Positions 33,562 through 45,576 of a DNA stretch of 64,000 bases are shown piece after piece. The notes beneath the pieces are model-generated. The model saw only the letters and a list, made by a program, of their open reading frames with translations. It did no database searches and had not been told where the DNA came from. A program made the translations under genes and the position numbers. Source of the DNA: Calliopum simillimum (lineage: Eukaryota > Arthropoda > Insecta > Diptera > Lauxaniidae); NCBI GenBank assembly GCA_951812925.1, contig OX638372.1:6696001-6760000 (forward strand), written 5' to 3'. How positions within the stretch are numbered: position 1 is the stretch's first letter; every line of letters starts with the position of its first letter.

Positions 33562-35977
33562 GTTGTGAAGAAATGTGAATGATATATGGAGTGTGAAAAT
33601 GTGCGAATTTGTGTGAAGAGTGATAATGTGGAGTGTGTAGTGCGCGTGTCGTGTGTTCGATGTGTATGGATGCTGTGCGTACTGGGCGGTCTGTTATTTA
33701 TGACTTTAATGTTCTATTGAACGTTTTATTCTATGTGGACGTGTATGTATTTATACTTTAGGTATTTATTTTGACTATGGTTTTGTTGTGCTTTTTGTTT
33801 TTCAATGATTTGTTTCTTTCTTCTTCTTCTTCTTCAGTTGTGGTACATTTAAATTTAACTCTATAATTTTGTTGTTTTTGTTCCTATTTGGACTGGAAAT
33901 TTGTTATATTTTGCTTATTTCTAATCTGTTGTATTTGTGGTGGTTGACTTTGCAGAATTTTAACTTGACGCTTCTTATTAACGGTGCTATTTTGTTATCC
34001 AATGCTGTACATATATTGGGCTTGTGATAAAAGTATACTATCGTTCAAAAATATATTCAGTAACCAGAAATTTTGATTGATGTTGTGTCGAAGGATATTG
34101 TTGCTAATCGGATTCAATGCATTTTCTGAAATTAAAAATAATCTGTATTAGTAAATAATTCAAGAAATAGTGTAAAATAGTTAAATTTAAAACAAATTGA
34201 ATTTTTAATTTGGCCTAGTAGGGACAATATAAAAAAAATTTTCCGTAATGATTTTTTCATCGATGAATCATAATTAGAATGTCAGGAAGTAAGCATATTC
34301 TGTCAGATAATGGCATTAAAATGTTTCTGAACTTTTGAAATGTTCTGAATTATTAGGTCGACGGTTGCATGATATTGTCTGTTACGTGTCGCTATCAACG
34401 AGAAAAAACAATTAACGACAATCATGGATACGGCCAACCGTTTATTATGTGTCAAGTGAATTTATACATAGAAATAAAAACAATATATTAAAATTAAAAT
34501 TATTTGAAAAGTGGAACAATAAAATACCAACATCACCAAAGCACAGGACGCAAAATATCCACTCGAAAGGATGTAAGCAGTGAGTTGACATTGCTCTCGT
34601 TTTTGAAAATTACCAACAAAAAACCTAACATGCTGTACGGTAGAAAACAGAATTCCAGTGAATCATACATTTATTGGCTGCTATGAGTCGCCTGCACACT
34701 GACGACTTAATGACATTGTCAGCATAAGTCATCAGTGAGTTTAAGGACTTTAGTTTGAAAAGTTCATGCATGAAGTTGAACAAATGTCTTCATTTAAACG
34801 ATTCGGTTATATTCATCGATGACATGTCAAAAGAAATGTAGATTCAAGAGTTTCAATAAGTAGAAAATTTACACTGATGTACATAATTAGAACTTGGAAT
34901 AAACAGATTAAGTTATCTAAATTATATCAAAATAATGTTAGCTTTTTTTTGCTAACTTTTCTAGATTTAAAAAAAAAAAAAAACACTTCGTGTGAATAGT
35001 ATTCATCTTTTTCGTAACCATGATGAATTGGTCTAATTTCATGATTATTGTGATGTGACATAATAATACACTTTTTTCTTTAAAATTTATATTGCCGCGA
35101 TAAGGAATTTGTTTGTTGTACATACTTATATTTAAATGGGAATTTTCATCTTTCTTAACAAAGCTATTTAGAGTGTAATCTTGCCAGACGAAATTAGCTA
35201 AATTGTCGTATGACTCACTTTATTGTTGATTAATTTAAATGTAATTAATTTAATACGAATTTTATATTTACAATAAAATTTGTTATACGTGCAGTAGCAA
35301 ACAATGAACCTGGTACGTACTCACTGGGTTAATTAACAAAGTACATATACTCAATTAGAACTGCAATTGAACTTTAAGGTATTTCATTCCAATCTACATA
35401 CACACAAAAGAAAAATTGATTACAATTGCAAATATATACATATGTATGTACAATACATTCGCATTTATTGTAAGGCAGATAAGCCATATTATTGTTATTG
35501 TTGCAAATAGCACAAACCTCTATACTTTGAACAAACCTGACCTGTTAATTACTCAGGTAATCTGCCGCAGTATTGCTAAGAATTTTATTCGTAATAACTA
35601 ATGCTTATTCAGCAAATAATTGCGTTTGTTTTTAGACAATTTTTCTTGTTCTCTAGAAGATTTGTTTAACTACAACGCAAATCTATTGTAGGTTAACTGT
35701 GAATGAGAGAGATACGATAAATAAATAAAAAATAAAAAAAGACTAATATAGCTATTTTTGTTTAATTACTTGTGAAACTCATTGATTGGTGTTTTTCAAT
35801 TTTTACCTACATTCAATACGTATATATAACTCGTGTAAAAGGAGTTCAAAGTTATCAAATTCAAATTATCAAATACATGCATTTAACTTAAATCCATCTT
35901 GAATGAATCAGAATATATTTCTATTAAAAAAATTACACAAAATATATTATGGAAATAGCGAAGAAAGTTGGTTGACT
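33562..35977. promoter_or_regulatory. egghead upstream region
   Basis: Contains the egghead 5' leader and, presumably, its promoter. 33,570-33,680 is rich in alternating GTGTG/ATGTG words. A TCTTCTTCTTCTTC run lies near 33,820. No TATA box or other gene could be supported. Confidence 0.4.
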
Positions 35978-35978
35978 T

Positions 35979-36838
35979 GATATAGTAAGTTCGGGTAATG
36001 TGATATAGGCATTTTTGTTTTTTAAATTACACGAAGTTTTCAAAGCATAGCTGTTATCACTTTATGTATTATGTTTTATTGATATTGTGCAGCATATTAT
36101 GATTTTGGAGTTCTTTAGCGTGAGCCAATCTTAAGCTATTTCAATAAATTGGAAAAAGGCAAAAAAAGTTAAAAAATAAAATTTGCGGGTAATGTGATAT
36201 ACTATATCCCATATCTCAACAAATTGCATTTTCAGCAAAAAGATCATCGTGTTATAAAGAAACTTTAGTTGTGGAACTTTTACTTCAGGTAAGGAGTGAT
36301 AAATATTACTAAAATCGCATTTACAAAGCTTTAGCTCATTTTTCTTAAGACTGAGACCTTTAAATAAAAATGTTAGACCAACAAATTGTTAATAAGGAAA
36401 AACGTTTTAGATTTGGGCCAAAAAACCATCGTGCCAAACATTTTGCATTGCAAGTGGAACTTCAAATATTTTCGGTGCCAGAAGTGCACTATATCACATA
36501 ACCCGAATTTCAGTTTTAAAACAATCAGGTTATTTTTGAAAAACACACTCCAGCAAATAAAAAATTCAATTGATTTATGGTTAGGTTAATATCAACTTTA
36601 GTTTAGGCTAGATCCTAGCATAAAGCACACGCAAATAAAGTTTTGATTCACTGCTAAATCGATTTTACCACACTGAAGGCAGAATAAATAAAGGTGGGCG
36701 CTCAAAAAGTTGCAGCACGTTTCTTTTTCAGTTACTGTGGTGTTAACGAAAAAATCATTATCGAGAGTAGTTTATTTAAGGAGATATGCTGGTATATCAC
36801 ATTACCCGCCTATATCACATTACCCGAAGTTACTCTAT
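35979..36838. mobile_element. 860-bp element with TTCGGGTAATGTGATATAGG termini
   Basis: TAAGTTCGGGTAATGTGATATAGG at the left mirrors CCTATATCACATTACCCGAAGTTA at the right. The GGGTAATGTGATATA motif occurs five times in all: plus-sense at ~35,994 and 36,187, inverted at ~36,488 (one base changed), 36,793 and 36,812. No transposase; superfamily not assigned. Confidence 0.75.
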
Positions 36839-37094
36839 TATTATCAACCATGCATTGTGCACTCATTATTTAAAGGTAAATTTAATATCTTTATAAATAA
36901 TGAGTCAATTTTTATATTCTTATCAATTTGAAGAAGGAAGTCAGAATGCCATTGTTCTTTTGTTATGATTTAAAAGAAGATTAATTTGAAGACGACAAAA
37001 GATAGCCAAGTCGAAAGTTGTGAATGATTCATTTTAAAATATTTGAAATAAAAGTATTTATAGAATATAAGCGTTTAAAACAGAATACAGGATG

Positions 37095-37565
37095 TAAATG
37101 ATAAGGTTACGAAGTTTCTGGGAGGTGATAGAGGAAGCATAGACTAACAAAAAATTATAAAATGTGCTCCTGAGGAGTTACGGGGAAAAAAATATTTCTC
37201 TGATTTGTTTTACAAGAAAATCTAAATTGGGTCACTCTAACGTTTAAAAGAAAAATGTTTTTGTGTATAGGGCTTAAAATAATTTCGCCCAGTTCTAGAT
37301 ATTTAAAGTTGATATTTTCAATTTTTTTCTTACTTTTTTACTTTGGCGGCCAGTTTTGTATGAAAAAGGTAATATTAATAGACCCCTTTTTTTAAATTCC
37401 CGTTAAATTTGCTTTAAATCGGTAGTACATTTGTCACAAAAATTTTTTGGTTTGAGGTCAGAAAAAATATAATTTTCAAGAACAATCAGTTTGAAGGCAT
37501 CGCTAGATAAAGGGCAGTATTTTTTCTGATCTCAAATCAAAGAATTGGTATGACAAATGCACCTT
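37095..37565. repeat. dispersed repeat B, copy 1
   Basis: AAGGTTACGAAGTTTCTGGGAGGTGATA, CTGAGGAGTTA, ACTTTGGCGGCCAGTTTTGTATGAAAAAG and TACATTTGTCA run in the same order as in 54,430-54,770. A small inverted repeat at its right end pairs GGTTTGAGGTCAGAAAAAAT with TTTTTCTGATCTCAAATC. Confidence 0.75.
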
Positions 37566-38135
37566 TATGTTTTAATGACTTTTTCGTTTGATTTCGATTC
37601 TTTGTGATTAATTTAGATTCCTTTAGACGTTTTCGATTAATTCCTGTAGACTTTTTCGATGTTTTTCAATAATTTTAGACTTTTAGTGGCTTTTTCGGTG
37701 TTTTTTCGATAAGTTCTGATTCTTGTTTATCGATAACCTTCAATGTACTCTGATTACTGTGGACTTTTGCAATATTTTTGATAATTTTACTGGAAGTCTG
37801 AAATAATACAATAGAAAAACATCGAAAAAGTCTACAGGATTCGAAATTAATCGAAAACGTCTATAGGAACCTAAATTAATCACAAAGTATCGAAATCAAT
37901 CGAAGAAGTTGGTAAGACTAAGAAATTATTGAAAAACACAAGATCCTGAAGAACGGCTAGATCCTGATATTAAAGAAAAATATCGAAAAAGACTGCAGAA
38001 ATCGGAATTAAACGAAAAGAATCAAAAGTTATCGAAAAGTATCCAAAAAACATTGAATAAATCGGCAAGAGCCGATATTATTGGAAAACATCGAAAGTCT
38101 ACAGAAATCGCAATAAATTGAGCAATATACAAAAA
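37566..38135. repeat. inverted and tandem TCGAAAAAGTCTACAG repeats
   Basis: 37,575-37,680 (TGATTAATTTAGATTCC..TTTCGATTAATTCCTGTAGACTTTTTCGATG) is mirrored at 37,805-37,915. From there to 38,135 the unit ATCGAAAA..GTCTACAGAAATCG.. repeats in degenerate form. Confidence 0.7.
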
Positions 38136-38154
38136 TTTTGATTTCTCTTCATGT

Positions 38155-39122
38155 ACACGGTGCTCTTGAACAGTCGATAGGTTTTTTGAATATGTGGAGA
38201 AAATCTGTGAATGGGGTTTCATTTGTATTAGTTTAGTGGTCTGAAAAATGCAAACCCCGAAATTGTAGCTGATCATCCCCGCGAAATATCGCAAAAATAC
38301 ATATCCCATATTAAATAAAAAAAATTCAGAAAAAAAAAACGCAGCAAACATTTATAAAAATAGCTATTTTTAATGAATTTAATGAATGCTGAATCCGAAT
38401 CCGGCTTTAGAATTGCTGTATCTTATACGTTTTTTGAGATATCTTAGCCTAAACAAGGAAAAAAAGCCGACGCTATGTTTTATTGTTGTGTTTTGGAGCT
38501 ATATAATAGGACGTATATCCGTAAATTCTGATGCAGAAATGGAAAACTTTGATCAACCTTCTAAACCTAATTCAAGTAATGTCGATATCTTTGTTTTTCT
38601 CGGAGATATCCTAACCTAAAAAGCTAAAAAAGTGCAAAAAACGTGTTTTGTCATTATTTCAGTCTACGAAATTTCAGAGAAAAATTAAGCTATTGACATA
38701 ATTTAAATGCGATTTTAAAGAAAAAGATTGAAGCTTTTAGATAATGTAACTAATTTTGCGTATGAATGTTCTATATTCTAGTTATATAGCTTCAAAATAT
38801 AGCAAAAACTGTATTTTTTCCTTGTTTAGGCTAAGATATCTCAAAAACCGTATGAGGTATAGCAATTTTAAGGCCAGATTCAGATTCAGCATTGCAAAAT
38901 ACATTAAATATATTTATTTTTATATTTGTTTGTTGCGATTTTTTTCCGATTTCTTTTTTTTTTTTATATGGGATATGTATTTTTGCGATATTTCGCGGGG
39001 ATGATCAGCTACGATTTCGGGGTTTGCATTTTCAAGACCACTAAGCTAATACAAATGAAACCCCATTCACAGATTTTCTCCACATAGCCAAAAAACCTAT
39101 CGACTGTTCAAGAGCACCGTGT
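38155..39122. mobile_element. 970-bp foldback palindrome
   Basis: ACACGGTGCTCTTGAACAGTCGATAGG at the left mirrors the right end. Mirrored blocks include GTGAATGGGGTTTCATTTG, GCTGATCATCCCCGCGAAAT and AGATATCTTAGCCTAAAC. Arms run to about 38,510 and from 38,757. Single arms of this family recur at 46,655-46,800 and 49,290-49,575. Confidence 0.85.
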
Positions 39123-40745
39123 GTATGACGAAACGAATAAAGTGACTAAATTTCAAAAAAGCAATTTCTACTTTTAGAAAGGAATCTAGAAGAGTTTTGC
39201 TTAAGAAAGGACTCCTTATATGGATAAAAAATTACACTAAAAGATTTAAAGTGAATGAAAAACTATATCAATTTAAACTACAAATCTTTGATCATGTCAA
39301 GTATGTATGTAAATATATATTAAAACCATTAATTTAAAAAATACTTTGGCTAATAAGTAACACGTACTACATGCATTTAATAAGGCTTAAAAAAATGGTT
39401 ACCACTGCGTGCTTAGCCACCATTAAATGTGAAATTATTTACAATTTACATTCTAACATGAGTTTAAAAGCTAGAAATCCATTTCATTTTAAACAAGGGT
39501 GGAAAAATGAGTCGTACAGCAATTATCCGGCGACAATGACACAAAGACGGGTGCCATATAGTCATTAGTACATATATACATTTGCTTATAATAGCGCCAT
39601 CTAGACGCTAACAGCAAGGACAACAATGCATATCAATAAAATTAACATTATAACAATTGCATCAAAAGTACTATGAGAAAATAGTTCATTAATTATATAA
39701 TTCAGTTTCAATACTTCGTTTAATATCACTTTATACGGGTTGCAATATGAACAATTTGCTGGCTTTACACGGAGAAAAAGTAAAGTTTACTTGATGTTTG
39801 CTTTAAGGTTCTGGTTCTGTAATTTAAGTCTAATTAAGTCCAAGAACGAAGCAGTAATTTTGGCCAGAACTAATGGAAAAATTGACAGCAGTTTTTCCTT
39901 TTTGTCACATAGCTATAAAATTAACACAGATTATGAACAAAAATGGTAATTTTTCCTGAATTTTCAATTGAAGAATTACATATACGACTTTTCTTCCCAT
40001 GTAATCGTTACCTACAAATGTAGGGGTCATGTTCAGTATCTTTCATATAACAATCAGAACTCAAAATATTAAATGAGAGAGAAAAAAATGCAAATTCCAA
40101 AATAATTTCAATTAAAGAAGCTAAAGAAATGAACAGAAATACAGCATTAATTTAAATTTATTAATAAAAAAGAAAAAGGTTAATTGATTTGACATTTCGG
40201 ACACAATTATCAACAACACGAAACTAATTGCGTGAAACTAAAGAAAACGCAGTACTTTACATAATAACATAATGTACATAAGTAATGCTCGCAGTACAAT
40301 GTGTAATATTGTGTAAAATAGTGTAAGTATTAATGTTTGCCATACCTTAAAAATATCAAATGCAACTTCATGCAATTTGGTTACAACCAATTTTTTTGTA
40401 AATAATATTTCTTAAAAAGATTTTCATACCAAAGTTATTTTACACTATAGTGATATACTTAACACTCCTATTTATGGTACTTTTAACACTTATATTTTTG
40501 AAGACTGACAAATAGAAAATAACAGACTCTCTTTGAAAACACTTTTAAGAAAATATAAGGTTTAGCCAAATGAAATGGGGTAATTCCATGGTACAATTAG
40601 AACATTTTTAAGAGTTTAATGGAGCTTTTGAGGCTCAGCCTTTGGATTAACTAATAAAATTGGATTCTTTATAAACAAAATACTTTGTTCTTGTTGCATA
40701 TTAGTTGAAATTTTCAGTGATAACTTAATATTTAACCAGTAAAAT
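39123..40745. other. AT-rich non-coding stretch
   Basis: No gene or repeat family recognised in this stretch. Confidence 0.4.
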
Positions 40746-40756
40746 AGTGATTAGTG

Positions 40757-40996
40757 CTGGTAACTCGCGTTACCATTTTTGGACAACATGTACAGAGCGT
40801 AAATTTCTTTCGCAAGTTTCTGCGAAATTTGTGGGTAAATTTCTTTACATTGGACATAAATAAAGGCAGCAGGATATCAATAAGTATTTTTTTATTAGAA
40901 ACAACAATTTTAAGTAGTATTTTTTAAAATAATGCAAAAATTATGTGATAACTCGCGTTACAAAAAATTGGTAACTCGCGTTACTATCGATTTTTA
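40757..40996. repeat. three TAACTCGCGTTAC motifs
   Basis: GGTAACTCGCGTTACC near 40,760, GATAACTCGCGTTAC near 40,946 and GGTAACTCGCGTTAC near 40,969. Each is nearly its own inverse. They may mark the ends of a small element. Confidence 0.5.
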
Positions 40997-41669
40997 GACC
41001 AATACAGGGGGCCTTTTCAAGTTTATAGGCATAAAAATTAAAATTGGGTCAAAATACAAGAATAATAAAGAACTACTTCTGGCTTTTATGCACAGGAACC
41101 GAAACTAGATCACAATTTAATAATTGTTTAACTAAGTCTATTATATCGCGATTGCAATTATTTATGGTTTTAATACAGATGGTATATTATCATCACAACT
41201 ATAACTTTCCTCGCAGAAGTACCGTTTTATTTTTATGCCCGTTTTTACTCCTTCTGATGTGCAGACATTAACTAAAAAACGCGATAATAACGAATTGCAA
41301 TGACCAATCTTAATTTTGACTCTAAATGGTAATGTTTCTTCAATTAAACATTAGTTTGGATACAGTTAAAGGTTGAAAAGAAACAAGAAATTTTTCAATA
41401 CCTTGTCCAAATTTACATGAAAATACCCAATGTATTTTTTGTGTACTACTAATTGTAAGAGTTGGTGCAGGAGTATTAAAATTTTAATATTGCTTTATCT
41501 TAAAAACAAAGGGTTGGATTCCGCAGAATATTTCTTTGTTGAGTAAAATAATTTTCCATCTTTTCTTTTTTAAGTTGATTTGATTTAGTTGAAATATGAG
41601 TTTTTTTTGCATCAATTTGTTGCATTGAGCTTGATGGTCACAAGATTTTAAAACGCTAAATAAAATTAA

Positions 41670-41760
41670 AAAAAAAAAAACAATTTCATTCCGCTATTTT
41701 CCCAACGTTTCGCCTATTGGTTTTAGGCTTCCTCAGGGGTATATTTTATTTGGGAGATAA
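41670..41760 (-). other. possible Penelope-like / hammerhead-type motif
   Basis: On minus, 41,701-41,740 reads CCCCTGAGGAAGCCTA, AAACCAA, TAGGCGAAACGTTGGG. CTGAGGA and GAAAC flank a perfect 5-bp stem (GCCTA/TAGGC), the layout of a hammerhead ribozyme core (CUGANGA, stem II, GAAA), but with one extra A before the stem. Similar phrases are, from memory, common in Penelope-like retroelements. No reverse transcriptase or GIY-YIG frame was found beside it. Confidence 0.3.
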
Positions 41761-42699
41761 ACTACAATGAAAAAAATTTTTTAAAAAACATTTTTAACAA
41801 ATGACACTTAGATAAATGCACTTACATTAAAATCTTACATCGAAATCAATTCATTTAATGAAAAAGAATTTAATAAAAACACATTTTTCATAACTATCCA
41901 ACTTTCCGATTTATTTTGAAAAAGAAAATTATAAATGCTGATTGATTTTTATAACTCAAATTGGCAGGAAAATTATTGTAGAATTTATATTTCAAATAAC
42001 CAATTAATATCAGCTTGATGTGGTTAGTTATTCTTTACATTATGGGTGTCTGTAATACCCATGGCCTAATAATGATAGCGTTAATTAAATTACACACGCA
42101 ATGTGATTTCATTAATTAATTCAGTAAATTAAAAAATAAAAACGAAACCGAAGCAAGAACTGAAAGTGAATTTTGCGGCTTTAAACATTAAAAAATTGGT
42201 TTAGCAAAGTACCTCATAAAGATAAAGAAAAAGTGAAGCGAATGACTTTTTTTTAAGATATAATTTTTACTTGCGCTTTAAATGAGATGTAAATTAGAAC
42301 TATGATCGAAGAATTTTTTCATATAAGATACATACCATTTTAGTTAGGAAGCTGGCGCCAGAAAAATTATGTGATAACATTATTCGGAGAAGTTGATATT
42401 GATTTTTTTCTCAATTTTTATGACAGACAATGTTTTTGTGAAGATAACATCATAAGGAATAATAAAACCCATTTCTGCCAATCCAATATTGCTGTGAAAA
42501 ATAACTGTAATTTTGTAAAAATGTAAAAAAACACTATATTAAGTCATTTTATCGTGGTGTCTACCGTCAAACATAATAGTTCTCTCGAATACCCGGAGCA
42601 TGAGAATACAAGGGGCAGACGCTTTGCGTTCTGATTTTTTGAAGACAAGACGCTTTTTAGTGTATGATCATAGGCCAGGTAATACACTGTTATGTAAAT

Positions 42700-43336
42700 C
42701 AAGGATGTCAGCGTTTTCAAATCACTGAGTCAAGCGCATGCAGCGCAGTCAGCGCAAAATTTTCGCTTTAACAACAACTTCAAATTCGAATTAAACAATC
42801 GCAAAAACAATTTTTTGTTGTTTTTTCATGCCTCGTTTCCAATAATAATATTTCAACAATTTTCAAAATTTCTAAGAACTGGGACACACACAAAAAGTAG
42901 GGGTATTCACGCGTTGATGCGCAATGCTGTTGCGTCGTTGCGGAAGTGCGGTTTGCGAAAGTTTAACATTTGTAAAACATCAAACACATTGCCGAAAATT
43001 TCGCACTACTTCTGCAATTTCTCAAGATGGAAATATTCACATTGAACGTTCAGGCGTTAGTGCGTAAAAGACTTGCATTTTCGCAACTGCGCATCAACTC
43101 ATTAATACCCATATTGTTTCTTGTTTTTGTTTTTGATGCGACGTAGTCGTTGTTGTTGTTTTATGTTGGTTCGAGTTCGATTTTGTGTGTACGCAAAAAG
43201 AGCAACAAAAACGCGAAATTTTGACGAGCGTGAAAAAAAAAACAACAAAAATTATTTCTGTGAATGTTGTACAGAAATATTGATGTTGTTGGTCGAGCCA
43301 AAATTGGCTCACTTTTGTTCTACGCTGACACCCTTG
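42700..43336. mobile_element. nonautonomous hAT element with perfect 8-bp target duplication
   Basis: CAAGGATGTCAGCG at the left mirrors CGCTGACACCCTTG at the right with one change. ATGTAAAT flanks both sides exactly (42,692-42,699 and 43,337-43,344). 637 bp. An inner inverted pair, GGGTATTCACGCGTTGATGCGC at 42,901 and GCGCATCAACTCATTAATACCC ending 43,110, is either a nested 210-bp MITE or part of the element. Confidence 0.9.
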
Positions 43337-43484
43337 ATGTAAATGCTAGCTAGACTAAGTTTGAATAAGGATATATTTTAAACTATTAACTAGTCATATG
43401 AAAAAAAAAAAACTTCTTAATCTTTTTTGTAGCAAATTTTTAGAGCTACAAAATTGCTAAGACATTTTTCTGTAAAAGTAAGCG

Positions 43485-44276
43485 TTAGCGAGATATTTGC
43501 AAAGAACTGTTTTTGCAACCTTTGACTTCGAATATCTTGACATGGGAACTCGACATCACATGCGGTGGTGCCTGCGTCCTGGTGGCCAAACGAACATTCA
43601 AATTTTCGTAGGACCTCTCTGTCAAGTAAACCCGATCATTTTGTTTGTTCACATATTGCTGGATACAGTAATTTTTCTCATCAGAGAAGACAATTTGTGA
43701 CAGATTTCCTGCGGCGTGCAAGCGCAACAACTCCTTGGCTCTTTCGAGCCTAACTTTTTTTTGAGCAGGAGTGAGATCATGCGCCTTTTGGAACTTGAGG
43801 GCCTTTAGTCCGAGCTTGTTTGACAATATGTGTTGCATTCGTTCACGCGATATTTTCAGCTCGGCAGCCATTTGTCTGCCACTGCGTCTCGGATTTCGCT
43901 CAATTCTGGCCTTCACCTTTCGAACCATTTCTGGTGATGTTGCAGTTATTTTCCGACCACCACCATGTCGTTTGGCAACGCTGCCGGTACCATTGTAACG
44001 TGTTATGGTCCGATACACAAACATTTTATTCACTTTTAAATGTTTCAGCTCACGAACAATTGCTGGTTGCGATTTTCCAGCCAAATAAAGAGCACACTAT
44101 TACGTTTGAATTCCATTTCGAAAATTTTTTATTTTAATAAATTGACGCGCAAATGCTTTTGGTTACTTCTTGACAATAGAATGAACTAACATCATGCCAA
44201 TTTTTAGACAGCTGTCATGTTCCATCTGTCAGATAAATCTATCTGAAGTTGGTAACAGTTCGAATCAGCCACCCTG
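43485..44276 (-). pseudogene. Tc1/mariner-superfamily transposase, 5' part
   Basis: The element's 5' end is CAGGGTGGCTGATTCG starting at 44,276 next to TA. The open frame 43,485-44,084 shows a helix-turn-helix (GKSQPAIVRELKHL), a GRKITATSPEMVRKV linker, a second HTH (SGRQMAAELKISRERMQHIL) and the first catalytic Asp in IVFSDEKNYCIQQ. After APPHVM the sequence diverges: the second and third catalytic residues are missing. A frameshift upstream separates an ATG at ~44,115 (MEFKRN) from the main frame. Both breaks show it is dead. HTH pair and FSDEK place it in the IS630/Tc1/mariner group; the exact lineage is open. Confidence 0.85.
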
Positions 44277-45474
44277 TACAAAAACAGTGTTTTGGACGTC
44301 TGCTATCTCAAAATTATTTTTTGTTAAGAATAACGCAATGGCAGATACGATTTTATGACATATGGAAGCATTTCTTTTATTATTATTTCAAAATTTGATT
44401 AAAAAAAATCAGCGCGTTATCAGGTAATGTGTATCACATGTGGTTTGTAGAACAGATAAACAAAGGGTTAAGGATGTATTAAACCATATTTTCTATAAAA
44501 TATTACCATAGTCTAAACTTGAGTCCCTTTATCAAAAATTCCTTGACCTAGCAATGAACAGCACAAGTCAGCTACAAACTCTTGTTCTTACATTTGGTAG
44601 CGTGCCTTAATGGGTAATCATAACTGGAAATCCGCTGTCAAAAACCATGTTATTTTGAGAGACATTTTGCATTTGTCATACAGTGCAAACAAACTTATTT
44701 CTTACGCCTCACGAAAGTTCAACGCACTGCTCTGAACCGGACTGTTTAAAAATTTCTTCAACTTAAAAAAAAAAAAATATAAACAGAAAACTTGTTATAT
44801 CTTAGTACATAATGCATAAAAAATAATTAAATTTTTATTAGCTTTATCACACACATTTAGTTCGAGTATATAAAAATCACAGTTAAAACTGTCTGACTGA
44901 CTAAATTGTCTAAATTTAAAAGCGGAAATCAAAACAATTCACCCAACAAGAGATATCTACATTTATACGTCATATTAAAAAGAAAGCCTTATCAAAAGAT
45001 AAATGTTATGCAACACCCACCACGTACTTGCGATTGTGTACTTATAACGTTAATAGTTGGTAGATTTTGTTCCTAGGTACAAGCAAACATACTTGACCAA
45101 GAAACAAGAAACAAATGAAAATAAAAAAAATGAGAGTAATAATGTGATGATAATAATATTTACTTTTATCAATGATAAGATAAGGAAATTTTCTGAAACT
45201 CATGTTTTATTGGATTGATTTGGTATTCTTGAGTGAGTGCAAACCTGTTGATTGTGTTTTCGAAATAATACCATTTAACAATGGGGATAACAAATAGCAG
45301 ATTACAATATCGATTGGAACAAAAACAAAAATCTAAAAAAGTTAAGTAATATAATTACATAAAATATCAAGAAACCGGCTAGAAAAATTGACCCGTTTGA
45401 AGGCCCTAACTAGCTTGTGGTAATATACTTATGAACTAAGAGATAACAGAAATTTCCAAGAAAATTAATAATGA
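44277..45474. other. AT-rich stretch, nothing recognised
   Basis: No coding frame or repeat family could be supported here. Confidence 0.4.
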
Positions 45475-45576
45475 GGGTTATCGTGAATAAATATTCCCGG
45501 AGAATTCTCAGACTGCCGTGCATTCTACATTATAGTCTGAGAAAAATTCCACGGCAAGATTTATGCACGATAACCC
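45475..45576. mobile_element. 102-bp MITE, GGGTTATCGTG ends
   Basis: GGGTTATCGTG at the left mirrors CACGATAACCC at the right; an inner pair (AATTCTCAGACT; AGTCTGAGAAAAATT) makes nearly the whole element a hairpin. A partial copy is at 14,447. Confidence 0.75.

Noticed and set aside
43497..44137. Several plus-strand frames opposite the mariner transposase
   Set aside because: Antisense shadows of the transposase frame.
44255..44276. GTTCGAATC resembling a tRNA B box
   Set aside because: Lies in the terminal region of the mariner-type element; no cloverleaf around it.
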